From the NCBI GenBank assembly GCA_020846515.1, contig JADLDX010001046.1, forward strand, positions 1 to 5,549: a stretch of 5,549 nucleotides of DNA, read 5' to 3'. The notes below the pieces were generated by a model, which did not search any database, was not told the origin of the DNA, and saw only the letters and a list, made by a program, of their open reading frames with translations. The DNA comes from Pirellulaceae bacterium. Lineage in GTDB: Bacteria; Planctomycetota; Planctomycetia; Pirellulales; Pirellulaceae. Position numbers and translations under genes: made by a program. This document shows positions 1 through 5,549 of the stretch, one piece after another (position 1 is the stretch's first letter; the number at the start of each line of letters is the position of its first letter).

Positions 1-660
1 CCACGCCAGCTGCTATGCGAGTCGCTGGACAAGTTGTTCGCAGAACCACTGCATGCGCAGCACGTACGCGATGCGGTAGAGTGCAAATTGTTTGGCCTGG
101 GTTCGGAAAGCTACGTCGTTGGCTCGCACGAATTCTACTTGGGGTATGCCATCAGCCGTCGTAAACTGCTCTGCTTGGATGCTGGCCATTTTCATCCTAC
201 GGAAGTGATCTCGGACAAGATTTCATCAACCTTGCTGTGGGTCGACGAGTTGCTGTTGCATGTCAGTCGCGGTGTCCGTTGGGACAGCGATCATGTGGTT
301 GTCCTGAATGATGAATTGAGCGCGATTGCCCAGGAAATCGTGCGTAATGGCTTGTTACCACGCGTCCATCTTGGACTGGATTATTTTGATGCGAGCATCA
401 ATCGCGTAGCCGCGTGGGTGATCGGGACGCGGAATCTACTGAAAGCTCTACTGGCCGCGTTATTGGAGCCCAATCAATCATGGCGAGCACTTGAACGATC
501 GGGTGACACCACGGCTCGACTGGCTCTACTAGAAGAACAAAAGACAATGCCGCTGGGGGCTGTCTGGAATGAATACTGTCAACGGCAAGGTGTGCCTACC
601 GGACAAGACTGGCTGACCGACGTCCGGTCTTACGAACAAAATGTATTGCTCAAACGCTAA
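1..660 (+). CDS. rhaA: L-rhamnose isomerase, C-terminal half (5' end outside the window)
   Basis: RhaA interconverts L-rhamnose and L-rhamnulose in the cytoplasm, the first step of L-rhamnose catabolism. The frame is open from base 1 and ends with TAA at 658-660, giving 219 residues. The family is about 420 residues long, so roughly 200 N-terminal residues lie upstream. The TTG at 34 is internal and not the start. The seven metal ligands known from the E. coli enzyme all appear with identical spacing, numbered from base 1: E27, D60 and H63 (in [10 protein letters not shown]), H87 (LLLHVSR), D95 and D97 (RWDSDH), and D127 ([10 protein letters not shown]). The C-terminal blocks [15 protein letters not shown] and the near-terminal YE motif also match the family. 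The enzyme should therefore be active. One small deviation is HVSRGVRWD, where E. coli has Pro in place of Gly. The importer ATPase follows 30 nt later on the same strand, consistent with an uptake and catabolism operon. Recognition is from family knowledge. Confidence 0.96.
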   Translation, partial: PRQLLCESLDKLFAEPLHAQHVRDAVECKLFGLGSESYVVGSHEFYLGYAISRRKLLCLDAGHFHPTEVISDKISSTLLWVDELLLHVSRGVRWDSDHVVVLNDELSAIAQEIVRNGLLPRVHLGLDYFDASINRVAAWVIGTRNLLKALLAALLEPNQSWRALERSGDTTARLALLEEQKTMPLGAVWNEYCQRQGVPTGQDWLTDVRSYEQNVLLKR

Positions 661-677
661 GCCATCGAAGCGAATCC

Positions 678-682
678 TGGAG
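678..682 (+). promoter_or_regulatory. Ribosome binding site of the ABC ATPase gene
   Basis: TGGAG sits 8 nt before the ATG at 691, inside the 30-nt gap after rhaA. It is a reasonable Shine-Dalgarno match and supports the chosen start. The rest of the gap shows no hairpin and no clear promoter, which favours co-transcription with rhaA. Confidence 0.55.
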
Positions 683-690
683 TTAACGAT

Positions 691-2232
691 ATGGTTTTGC
701 GTCTGAACCACATTTCGAAATCCTTTGGTGTTGTTCGCGCGCTGCAGGACGTGTCTCTCGAGGTAGCCGCGCGTGAAGTGCATGCTCTGGTGGGTGAAAA
801 CGGGGCCGGGAAATCGACATTGATCAAGATTGTGACGGGCGCTTATCGGCCCGACGCTGGTGAAATCTACCTTGGCGGCTCCCGGGTCAGCCAGTTTGAT
901 CCGATCGTGAGCAAACAACTGGGCGTGGCGGTCGTCTATCAACAACCGACCTTGTTTCCGGATTTGTCCGTTGCCGAAAACCTAGCCTACGGCTGCGAAG
1001 GCGATACTGGTTGGCGGCTTATCAATTGGAACGCTCGGCGTCGACTGGCGACACAATTGCTTGCGCGCGTGGGCGCGGAGATATCGCCCGATACCTTGGC
1101 CAGAGATCTAAGCATGCCGCAGCAGCAGTTGGTCGAGATCGCCCGTGCCATCGGCCAAAAAGCTCAGTTAGTCATCATGGATGAACCAACGGCATCCTTG
1201 AACACGCGTGAAGTCGAACACTTACTCGGTGTGATTAAGGAATTACGCGCTAATGGTTTGGGCATTCTGTACGTTACACATCGCCTCGAGGAACTAACGC
1301 AGATTGCCCAGCGAGTCACCGTGCTCCGCGATGGAACATGGATCGCTACGCGACCCTCCAACGAGATATCGCCAGCCGAGTTGATTCGCTTGATGGTCGG
1401 CCGCGATGTCTCAACAATCTTCCCTAAAACGACCGTCCCCATTGGCAAACCACGCTTGCGCGTAGAACAATTGTCTTCCAGTACCGTCGGCATTCACGAT
1501 GTCTCGTTCCATGTCAGCGCTGGTGAGATTTTGGGAATTGGTGGGCTGATGGGCGCAGGCAGAACGGAACTCGCCCAGGCTCTGTTCGGCCTGGTGCCGA
1601 CCGACTCAGGCGCGGTGTTGATTGACGAGCAGCCGGTCACCCTGGACTCGCCAGGCCAGGCTATTTCGCAAGGGCTGGCTTATGTGCCGGAAGACCGGCG
1701 TCGTCATGGTGTCATCCCCGAGATGCCGATCGCCGCCAACGTTACGCTCAGCCTCTTGGATGCGGCCCCGGCCAGCGCCAGATCGGGTCTGATTTCTGGT
1801 GCCGCCTCCGATAGGAGTCTCATCAAAGGTCGATGGGGAATTGACTTCCAAAACGAACAGCAGATGGCTGTGCAGGCTATCGAACAGTTGCAAATAAAGA
1901 CCTCGTCTGCTCAAGCCAAAGTGGAATCATTGTCTGGTGGCAATCAACAAAAGGTGGCTTTGGGACGTTGGTTGGCCATTGGTCCCAGGATTTTGATTCT
2001 GGATGAGCCGACGCAAGGCATTGACGTGGGGGCCAAGTCAGAAATCTATCGCGTCATGACCGAGTTGGCTGGACAGGGAATGGCCATTGTGCTCATCTCC
2101 TCCGAGATCCAAGAATTGCTGGGCATGTGCGATCGCATCACTGTTATGCGTAGCGGTACAATCAGCGGCACGCTCGACCGAAGCCAGGCGACCGCCGAGC
2201 AGATCATGCATTTAGCCCTGCCAGACGCCTAA
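691..2232 (+). CDS. rhaT: Rhamnose-type sugar ABC transporter, two-domain ATP-binding protein (CUT2 family)
   Basis: Cytoplasmic ATPase that powers a CUT2 sugar importer. The symbol follows the rhizobial rhaSTPQ system, not the unrelated E. coli rhaT symporter. At 513 residues it has the usual RbsA/MglA length and two fused nucleotide-binding domains. Domain 1: Walker A GENGAGKST (35-43), Q-loop near Q84, signature LSMPQQQ (141-146), Walker B ending D164-E165, switch H197. Domain 2: degenerate Walker A GLMGAGRTE (285-293) with Arg291 in place of Lys, signature LSGGNQQ (414-420), Walker B ending D438-E439, and SSE in place of the switch His. One canonical and one degenerate domain is normal for this family. 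Residues about 370-388 look like a short insertion relative to E. coli RbsA as I remember it. The ATG at 691 is favoured by the upstream GGAG. The first permease starts 23 nt downstream. L-rhamnose specificity is inferred from neighbours, because the ATPase does not reveal the sugar. Confidence 0.93.
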   Translation: MVLRLNHISKSFGVVRALQDVSLEVAAREVHALVGENGAGKSTLIKIVTGAYRPDAGEIYLGGSRVSQFDPIVSKQLGVAVVYQQPTLFPDLSVAENLAYGCEGDTGWRLINWNARRRLATQLLARVGAEISPDTLARDLSMPQQQLVEIARAIGQKAQLVIMDEPTASLNTREVEHLLGVIKELRANGLGILYVTHRLEELTQIAQRVTVLRDGTWIATRPSNEISPAELIRLMVGRDVSTIFPKTTVPIGKPRLRVEQLSSSTVGIHDVSFHVSAGEILGIGGLMGAGRTELAQALFGLVPTDSGAVLIDEQPVTLDSPGQAISQGLAYVPEDRRRHGVIPEMPIAANVTLSLLDAAPASARSGLISGAASDRSLIKGRWGIDFQNEQQMAVQAIEQLQIKTSSAQAKVESLSGGNQQKVALGRWLAIGPRILILDEPTQGIDVGAKSEIYRVMTELAGQGMAIVLISSEIQELLGMCDRITVMRSGTISGTLDRSQATAEQIMHLALPDA

Positions 2233-2255
2233 TACTAAGAGCTGTTTAAGAAAAC

Positions 2256-3278
2256 ATGCCATCCCCCAACTCAATGCTTACTCGCTACGGACGCGAGGTT
2301 TCGATAGCCGCTGCGCTGATTGGATTGTTGGCGATCGTGGCGTTGTTTGCACCAGCCTTCTTTCGCCCTGAGCATGTGCGCGACAAATTGGTGGCCAACG
2401 CACCGGTACTGGTCGCAGCCATAGGGATGACGTTGGTCATCATGGCTCGACAAATTGATATCTCTATTGGTTCACAATACAGCGTCTGTGGCGTGGTGAG
2501 TGCACTGGCAGCGGCCGAAGGCTGGCCTCTGCCGCTGGTTATTTGCTTGTCGATTGGGACAGGCGCTTTGATGGGGTTGGTCAACGGATACTTCGTGGCC
2601 TATGTGAAGTTACCAGCCATCGTGGTCACACTTGCGACCATGGTCATCTTTCGAGAAGCCTTGCGTTGGTGGCGCGAAGGTGAATTTGTGCGAGGCTTGC
2701 AGGATCATCTCCAATGGTTTGGGGCTGATCAATGGACAGGTCAGTGGATCATCGTGGGCGTTAGCAGTTCAGTCTTGCTGTCCATGGCAATCTGGCTGCG
2801 CAGTGCGCGCAGCGGGCGCAGTGTCTTGGCCGTTGGGTCCAATCAAGAGGCAGCCCGCTTGGTGGGCATACGACCGCAACGCGTGCTTTTGGCGGTTTTT
2901 GTACTGATGGGGGGACTAACCGGTTTGGCCGCCTTGCTGGGAGCAGCACGCTTCGGGGACATCGATCCCAACGCAGGCAGTGGCTTGGAATTACAGGTTA
3001 TCGCGGCAGTGGTTATCGGTGGTACGGCCATCGCCGGTGGGCGAGGGTCCATGATCGGTACACTCTTGGGGGTCGCTCTGCTGGGATTGATTGGACCGAC
3101 ATTGGTATTCTTGCACATTCAGCCGCAATGGGAGAAAGCACTGCAAGGCGTGATCATATTGGCGGCGGTAGCCTCTGAGTCTATATGGCAAGTTCGACCG
3201 GCTCGTAAACGTAGCCAGATCCCCCCTGCTCTGCCGGGCGTCCTTCCAGCGACCAATAGGTCCCAACCTTCACCATGA
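2256..3278 (+). CDS. rhaP: Rhamnose-type sugar ABC transporter, first permease subunit (CUT2, RbsC-like)
   Basis: Inner-membrane permease that should pair with the second permease to form the transport channel. The 340 residues are mostly hydrophobic, compatible with the eight to ten membrane segments of the RbsC/BPD_transp_2 family. The first hydrophobic stretch is about residues 17-36. Family marks are RQIDISIG (65-72), the cytoplasmic coupling loop GRSVLAVGSNQEAARLVGI (187-205), which meets the ATPase, and VIGGTAIAGGRGS (253-265) ahead of the last membrane segments. The final 30 or so residues form a basic, proline-rich tail, probably cytoplasmic. The ATG at 2256 lacks a strong Shine-Dalgarno sequence. 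An alternative ATG at 2274 would remove six residues without touching any motif. The stop overlaps the next start as ATGA. The RhaP label rests on gene order (T, P, Q, S) and on rhaA. The protein alone shows only that it is a CUT2 permease. Confidence 0.9.
   Translation: MPSPNSMLTRYGREVSIAAALIGLLAIVALFAPAFFRPEHVRDKLVANAPVLVAAIGMTLVIMARQIDISIGSQYSVCGVVSALAAAEGWPLPLVICLSIGTGALMGLVNGYFVAYVKLPAIVVTLATMVIFREALRWWREGEFVRGLQDHLQWFGADQWTGQWIIVGVSSSVLLSMAIWLRSARSGRSVLAVGSNQEAARLVGIRPQRVLLAVFVLMGGLTGLAALLGAARFGDIDPNAGSGLELQVIAAVVIGGTAIAGGRGSMIGTLLGVALLGLIGPTLVFLHIQPQWEKALQGVIILAAVASESIWQVRPARKRSQIPPALPGVLPATNRSQPSP
3275..3278 (+). promoter_or_regulatory. ATGA stop/start overlap between the two permease genes
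   Basis: The first permease ends TGA at 3276-3278 and the fusion frame begins ATG at 3275. No Shine-Dalgarno sequence is evident before this ATG, so translation probably depends on ribosomes finishing the upstream gene. That suits two permeases needed in equal amounts. In-frame ATGs at 3290 and 3305 could be used instead. Confidence 0.55.
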
Positions 3279-3304
3279 CAGCAGCCAACATGACAGCAGC
3301 CGCC
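3275..3304 (+). repeat. Tandem 15-bp repeat at the start of the fusion gene
   Basis: ATGACAGCAGCCAAC is followed directly by ATGACAGCAGCCGCC, matching at 13 of 15 positions. A third unit beginning ATGAC at 3305 is more diverged. The repeat encodes MTAAN-MTAAA-MTHAT, supplies three in-frame start codons, and keeps frame when copies are gained or lost. Confidence 0.8.
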
Positions 3305-5443
3305 ATGACGCATGCCACTCATCGACAACATCTATCATTGATGCTCATGTTGGTCGTCGAGGTTTCGCTCTTTGCGATACTGGGCACCAACTTCTTCTCT
3401 GTTGCTAACGCATTTGAAGTGCTCAGGCTGAGTGTTGAAATTGGACTGCTAACTCTAGCGATGACATTGGTCATTGTCAGTGGCGGCATCGATTTGTCGG
3501 TCGGTTCGCTGATGGGATTGTGCGCGGTGATTTTCGGAGGGCTGTGGCGTGATGCCCAGTTGCCGTTGCCGTTGGCAGCCTTGGCGACGATCGGTGTAGG
3601 CGCGGCCTGCGGCGCGATTAACGGCTGGCTGGTTGCCAAACTACGCCTGCCGCCGCTGATCGTGACCCTGGGGACATATTCTTTGTTTCGCGGTTTGGCC
3701 GAAGGTCTGACCGGTGGCGTTGAAAACTATACGGGATTGCCCGAATCTTTTCTGTTTCTCGGACAAGGTTATTGGTTCGGATTCATTCCCGCGCAATTGC
3801 CACTGCTAGTCGTGCTGGCTGGGCTGAGCTACTGGTGGCTGAACCGCGCAGCGTTGGGTCGAGCGCTCACGGCGATTGGCTTCTCGCTCGAGGGCGCCCA
3901 GTATGCAGGCATCCAGGTCGATCGTCGACTGATGAGCGTGTATGTCATCAGCGGTCTGTTTGCCAGTCTGGCCTCACTGGTATATGTGGCCCACTTGGGA
4001 CAAGCCAAAGCCGATGCGGGTACAGGCTATGAGTTAATGGCCATCACCGCCGTTGTCTTAGGCGGCACTTCGATATTCGGCGGACGAGGCACGATTGTCG
4101 GATCGTTGCTAGGCTTATTGGCGATTGCAGTATTGCAAAATGGATTGCGTCTATCGGACCTACCAGCCGAACTGGCCGGAATCCTGAGTGGTGTACTACT
4201 GCTCGCGACGATCTGCATCGACCGATATCGCAGTCAGTCGGCGGCGGGCTCGGCGGCCAACGTCGCCGCTCTTCCTACCCATTCGACATCCGATAAGATG
4301 TGGCTTCCCCCAACGTCAACCGGACAGGAGTTTGAAATGAAGTACGGTCAGTTAGCCATCCTGTGCGCCACCATTTTGCTGGGCGCATTGATCATCGCCG
4401 GCAGCAACCGGGCCGTCGTCGACGCCATAGAGCAATCGTCTCGGTTCGGCCAAGCAGACAGCGTTGGGAAAGGCAGCCAGGCCTCAGCCGGTACGATTCC
4501 ACCGACGGCCAGTCGCCAAACCTCGCCGCCAGCCACGGAGCGATTGACAGTGGCGATGATGCCCAAGAGCAAAGGCAATGCCTACTTCATTGCGTGTCGA
4601 AAGGGTGCTGAAGAAGCCGCTGCCGAACTGAATGTAAACCTTTTGTGGGACGGACCAACAGATCCGGATCCCGCCAAGCAGAACGAAGTGATCGATACTT
4701 GGATCACGCGCGGCGTGGATGTATTGGCCGTCGCGGTCGAGAATCGCGCGGGTATCTCCAGCGTCCTACGCAAGGCACGTCAGCGCGGCATCAAAGTGAT
4801 CACTTGGGATTCGGATGCCGAGGTCGATGCTCGCGACTTTTTCGTCAACCAGGCGACACCCGAGGGCATTGGCACAACGCTGATGGACCAGGCCGCCAAG
4901 AGCATGGGTGGCAAGGGAGAATTCGCGATCATCACAGCCTCTCTGACGGCGGCCAACATGATCGAATGGCAGAAGCATATCGAACTGCGCCGCGCGGAAA
5001 AGTATCCAGACATCAAAATGGCCGTGCTGCGTCCATGCGACGACAAGCAACCCAAAGCTTTCGATGAAGCGAACAATATTCTGAACGCTTATCCAAACGT
5101 GAAACTGATCATGGGCATCTGCTCGCCCAGCGTGCCGGGGGCAGCCGAAGCAGTCAAGCAGTCCGGTCGATCGAACGTTAAAGTCATCGGCTTAGGCTTG
5201 CCCAACGACAGCAAACGGTTCGTACACGACGGGATCACCGACGCAGTTATTCTGTGGAACACCATGGACTTGGGTTACTTGACCGTCCACGCTGCACGGC
5301 AACTGTGCGATGGCAAGCTGACTCCGCAATCCACTTCCATCACGGGCGGCCGCTTGGGAGAAATTCAAATCGTCGACCAAAACATCTTGCTTGGTCAGCC
5401 GTTTGTATTTACCAAAGAAAACATAGACAGCTTTGATTTCTAG
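3275..5443 (+). CDS. rhaQ/rhaS: Fused sugar ABC permease and substrate-binding protein (RhaQ-RhaS type)
   Basis: A single 722-codon frame with no internal stop encodes two importer subunits that rhizobial rha operons keep separate. Residues about 17-315 are a CUT2 permease: SGGIDLSVG (69-77), coupling loop GRALTAIGFSLEGAQYAGI (195-213), VLGGTSIFGGRGT (261-273), last membrane segment ending near residue 315. Residues 316-354 are a polar linker, and about 359-377 form an extra hydrophobic segment. Residues 380-423 are rich in Ser, Thr, Pro, Ala and Gln. Residues 424-722 are a periplasmic-binding-protein domain of RhaS/RbsB type, with MPKSKGNAYF (429-438), ITWDSD (509-514), NQATP (525-529), IGLGLP (638-643) and WNTMDLGY (661-668). 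A permease C-terminus inside the cell and one added membrane segment would put the binding domain outside, so the fusion is topologically sound. The start overlaps the previous stop. ATGs at codons 6 and 11 are alternative starts. Met355 could start a separate binding protein. L-rhamnose as ligand is inferred from rhaA and RhaS-like motifs. Confidence 0.88.
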   Translation: MTAANMTAAAMTHATHRQHLSLMLMLVVEVSLFAILGTNFFSVANAFEVLRLSVEIGLLTLAMTLVIVSGGIDLSVGSLMGLCAVIFGGLWRDAQLPLPLAALATIGVGAACGAINGWLVAKLRLPPLIVTLGTYSLFRGLAEGLTGGVENYTGLPESFLFLGQGYWFGFIPAQLPLLVVLAGLSYWWLNRAALGRALTAIGFSLEGAQYAGIQVDRRLMSVYVISGLFASLASLVYVAHLGQAKADAGTGYELMAITAVVLGGTSIFGGRGTIVGSLLGLLAIAVLQNGLRLSDLPAELAGILSGVLLLATICIDRYRSQSAAGSAANVAALPTHSTSDKMWLPPTSTGQEFEMKYGQLAILCATILLGALIIAGSNRAVVDAIEQSSRFGQADSVGKGSQASAGTIPPTASRQTSPPATERLTVAMMPKSKGNAYFIACRKGAEEAAAELNVNLLWDGPTDPDPAKQNEVIDTWITRGVDVLAVAVENRAGISSVLRKARQRGIKVITWDSDAEVDARDFFVNQATPEGIGTTLMDQAAKSMGGKGEFAIITASLTAANMIEWQKHIELRRAEKYPDIKMAVLRPCDDKQPKAFDEANNILNAYPNVKLIMGICSPSVPGAAEAVKQSGRSNVKVIGLGLPNDSKRFVHDGITDAVILWNTMDLGYLTVHAARQLCDGKLTPQSTSITGGRLGEIQIVDQNILLGQPFVFTKENIDSFDF
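4326..4339 (+). promoter_or_regulatory. Possible internal ribosome binding site and start codon at the fusion junction
   Basis: AGGAG at 4326-4330 is followed by a 6-nt spacer and an in-frame ATG at 4337-4339 (Met355). This is the best Shine-Dalgarno match before any of the ATG starts considered in the window. It lies exactly where the binding-protein half would begin. Whether ribosomes use it cannot be told from sequence. Confidence 0.45.
4337..5443 (+). other. Possible separately translated binding protein within the fusion frame
   Basis: Starting at Met355 gives a 368-residue protein beginning MKYGQLAILCATILLGALII. That resembles an export signal or N-terminal membrane anchor: a short basic start, an apolar core, then AGS as a possible signal-peptidase site. 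A long Ser/Thr/Pro-rich stretch and the full binding domain follow. The Cys in LAILC has Leu just before it, which argues against a lipoprotein box. This is an alternative product of the same frame, not an additional locus. Free binding protein in excess over permease is usual for ABC importers, which makes the idea plausible but unproven. Confidence 0.35.
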
Positions 5444-5456
5444 GACGTGGCGGGGG

Positions 5457-5528
5457 TTGCCTTTTCGTAGCCTGCGCTGCCAAGCGGTGGACTTGGCTTT
5501 TCGTAGCCAACGCTGCCAAGCGGTGGAC
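5457..5528. repeat. Two tandem 36-bp repeat copies downstream of the operon
   Basis: Copies at 5457-5492 and 5493-5528 abut exactly and match at 33 of 36 positions, differing at unit positions 4, 17 and 18. Each contains CTTTTCGTAGCC and GCTGCCAAGCGGTGGAC. The repeat begins 14 nt after the operon's stop codon. Overlapping inverted repeats are present: TTGGCT/AGCCAA (5493-5498 and 5505-5510), GCCAAG/CTTGGC (5479-5484 and 5492-5497), and an 8-bp arm pair with one mismatch (5507-5514 and 5519-5526). It looks like a dispersed intergenic repeat family. A memory of similar repeats in Pirellulaceae genomes is unverified. It has hairpin potential but no T-run expected of an intrinsic terminator. Confidence 0.8.
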
Positions 5529-5549
5529 ATCGCCTCCGCCTTAGTCCAC

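Noticed and set aside
34..36. TTG as the start of a short protein in the rhaA frame.
   Set aside because: The frame is open upstream to base 1, and the codons before TTG (CESLDK) align with the interior of RhaA (MESLD in E. coli), so the gene is cut by the window edge.
529..945. Reverse-strand open frame of 138 codons across the rhaA end and the ATPase start.
   Set aside because: It is antisense to two strongly conserved coding regions, including the Walker A segment, and its sequence shows no recognisable domain.
4337..4411. Lipoprotein signal at the internal Met355 (Cys364 in LAILC).
   Set aside because: The residue before Cys is Leu rather than Gly, Ala or Ser, and the Cys lies in the middle of the hydrophobic run, which does not fit a lipobox.
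3275..5443. A frameshift or pseudogene explanation for the long fusion frame.
   Set aside because: Both halves keep all family motifs in the same frame and there is no decay on either side of the junction. Only a missing stop codon, not a frameshift, could make the join artefactual.
3275..5443. Assignment of the importer as the AI-2 (Lsr) system.
   Set aside because: The subunits are homologous, but lsr kinase and processing genes are absent, the pocket segments recalled for LsrB are not conserved, and the adjacent gene is clearly rhaA.
5457..5528. CRISPR array or intrinsic terminator in the 3' flank.
   Set aside because: The two units abut with no spacers, so this is not a CRISPR array. 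No GC-rich hairpin is followed by a run of Ts, so an intrinsic terminator is not supported.
5192..5530. Reverse-strand open frame of 112 codons with a repeated STAWQR-type peptide near its N-terminus.
   Set aside because: The repeated peptide is just the 36-bp DNA repeat read backwards. The remainder lies antisense to the conserved end of the binding domain. No family resemblance or ribosome site is seen.

Overview
The window holds the downstream part of a sugar-utilisation operon, all on the + strand. It contains the 3' half of an L-rhamnose isomerase gene (rhaA) followed by a complete ABC importer of the CUT2 (RbsABC/RhaSTPQ) class. The neighbouring isomerase and the binding-protein motifs point to L-rhamnose as the substrate. 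A short 3' flank carries a tandem repeat.

Layout: 1-660, rhaA, cut by the left window edge; 691-2232, a two-domain sugar ABC ATPase (RhaT-like); 2256-3278, the first permease (RhaP-like); 3275-5443, one uninterrupted 722-codon frame joining a RhaQ-like permease to a RhaS-like substrate-binding protein; 5444-5549, two 36-bp tandem repeat copies with overlapping inverted repeats, and no gene. Gaps are 30 nt and 23 nt, and the last two genes overlap by 4 nt (ATGA). No internal promoter or terminator is evident, so the four frames read as one transcription unit. No gap in the window exceeds 300 bases.

Working model: the binding domain captures L-rhamnose outside the inner membrane, the two permeases form the channel, and the ATPase powers uptake. 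RhaA then converts L-rhamnose to L-rhamnulose. The kinase, aldolase, mutarotase and regulator expected for the pathway are not in the window.

The most unusual point is the permease-binding protein fusion. Its predicted topology is consistent: cytoplasmic permease C-terminus, short linker, one extra membrane segment, Ser/Thr/Pro-rich tether, then an extracytoplasmic binding domain. An internal ATG exactly at the junction has a well-placed AGGAG, so a separate binding protein might be made as well.

Organism: a moderately GC-rich, probably Gram-negative-type bacterium. The fused architecture and the style of the 3' repeat recall, from memory only, Pirellulaceae-type Planctomycetes. This is a low-to-moderate confidence inference and could not be tested here.
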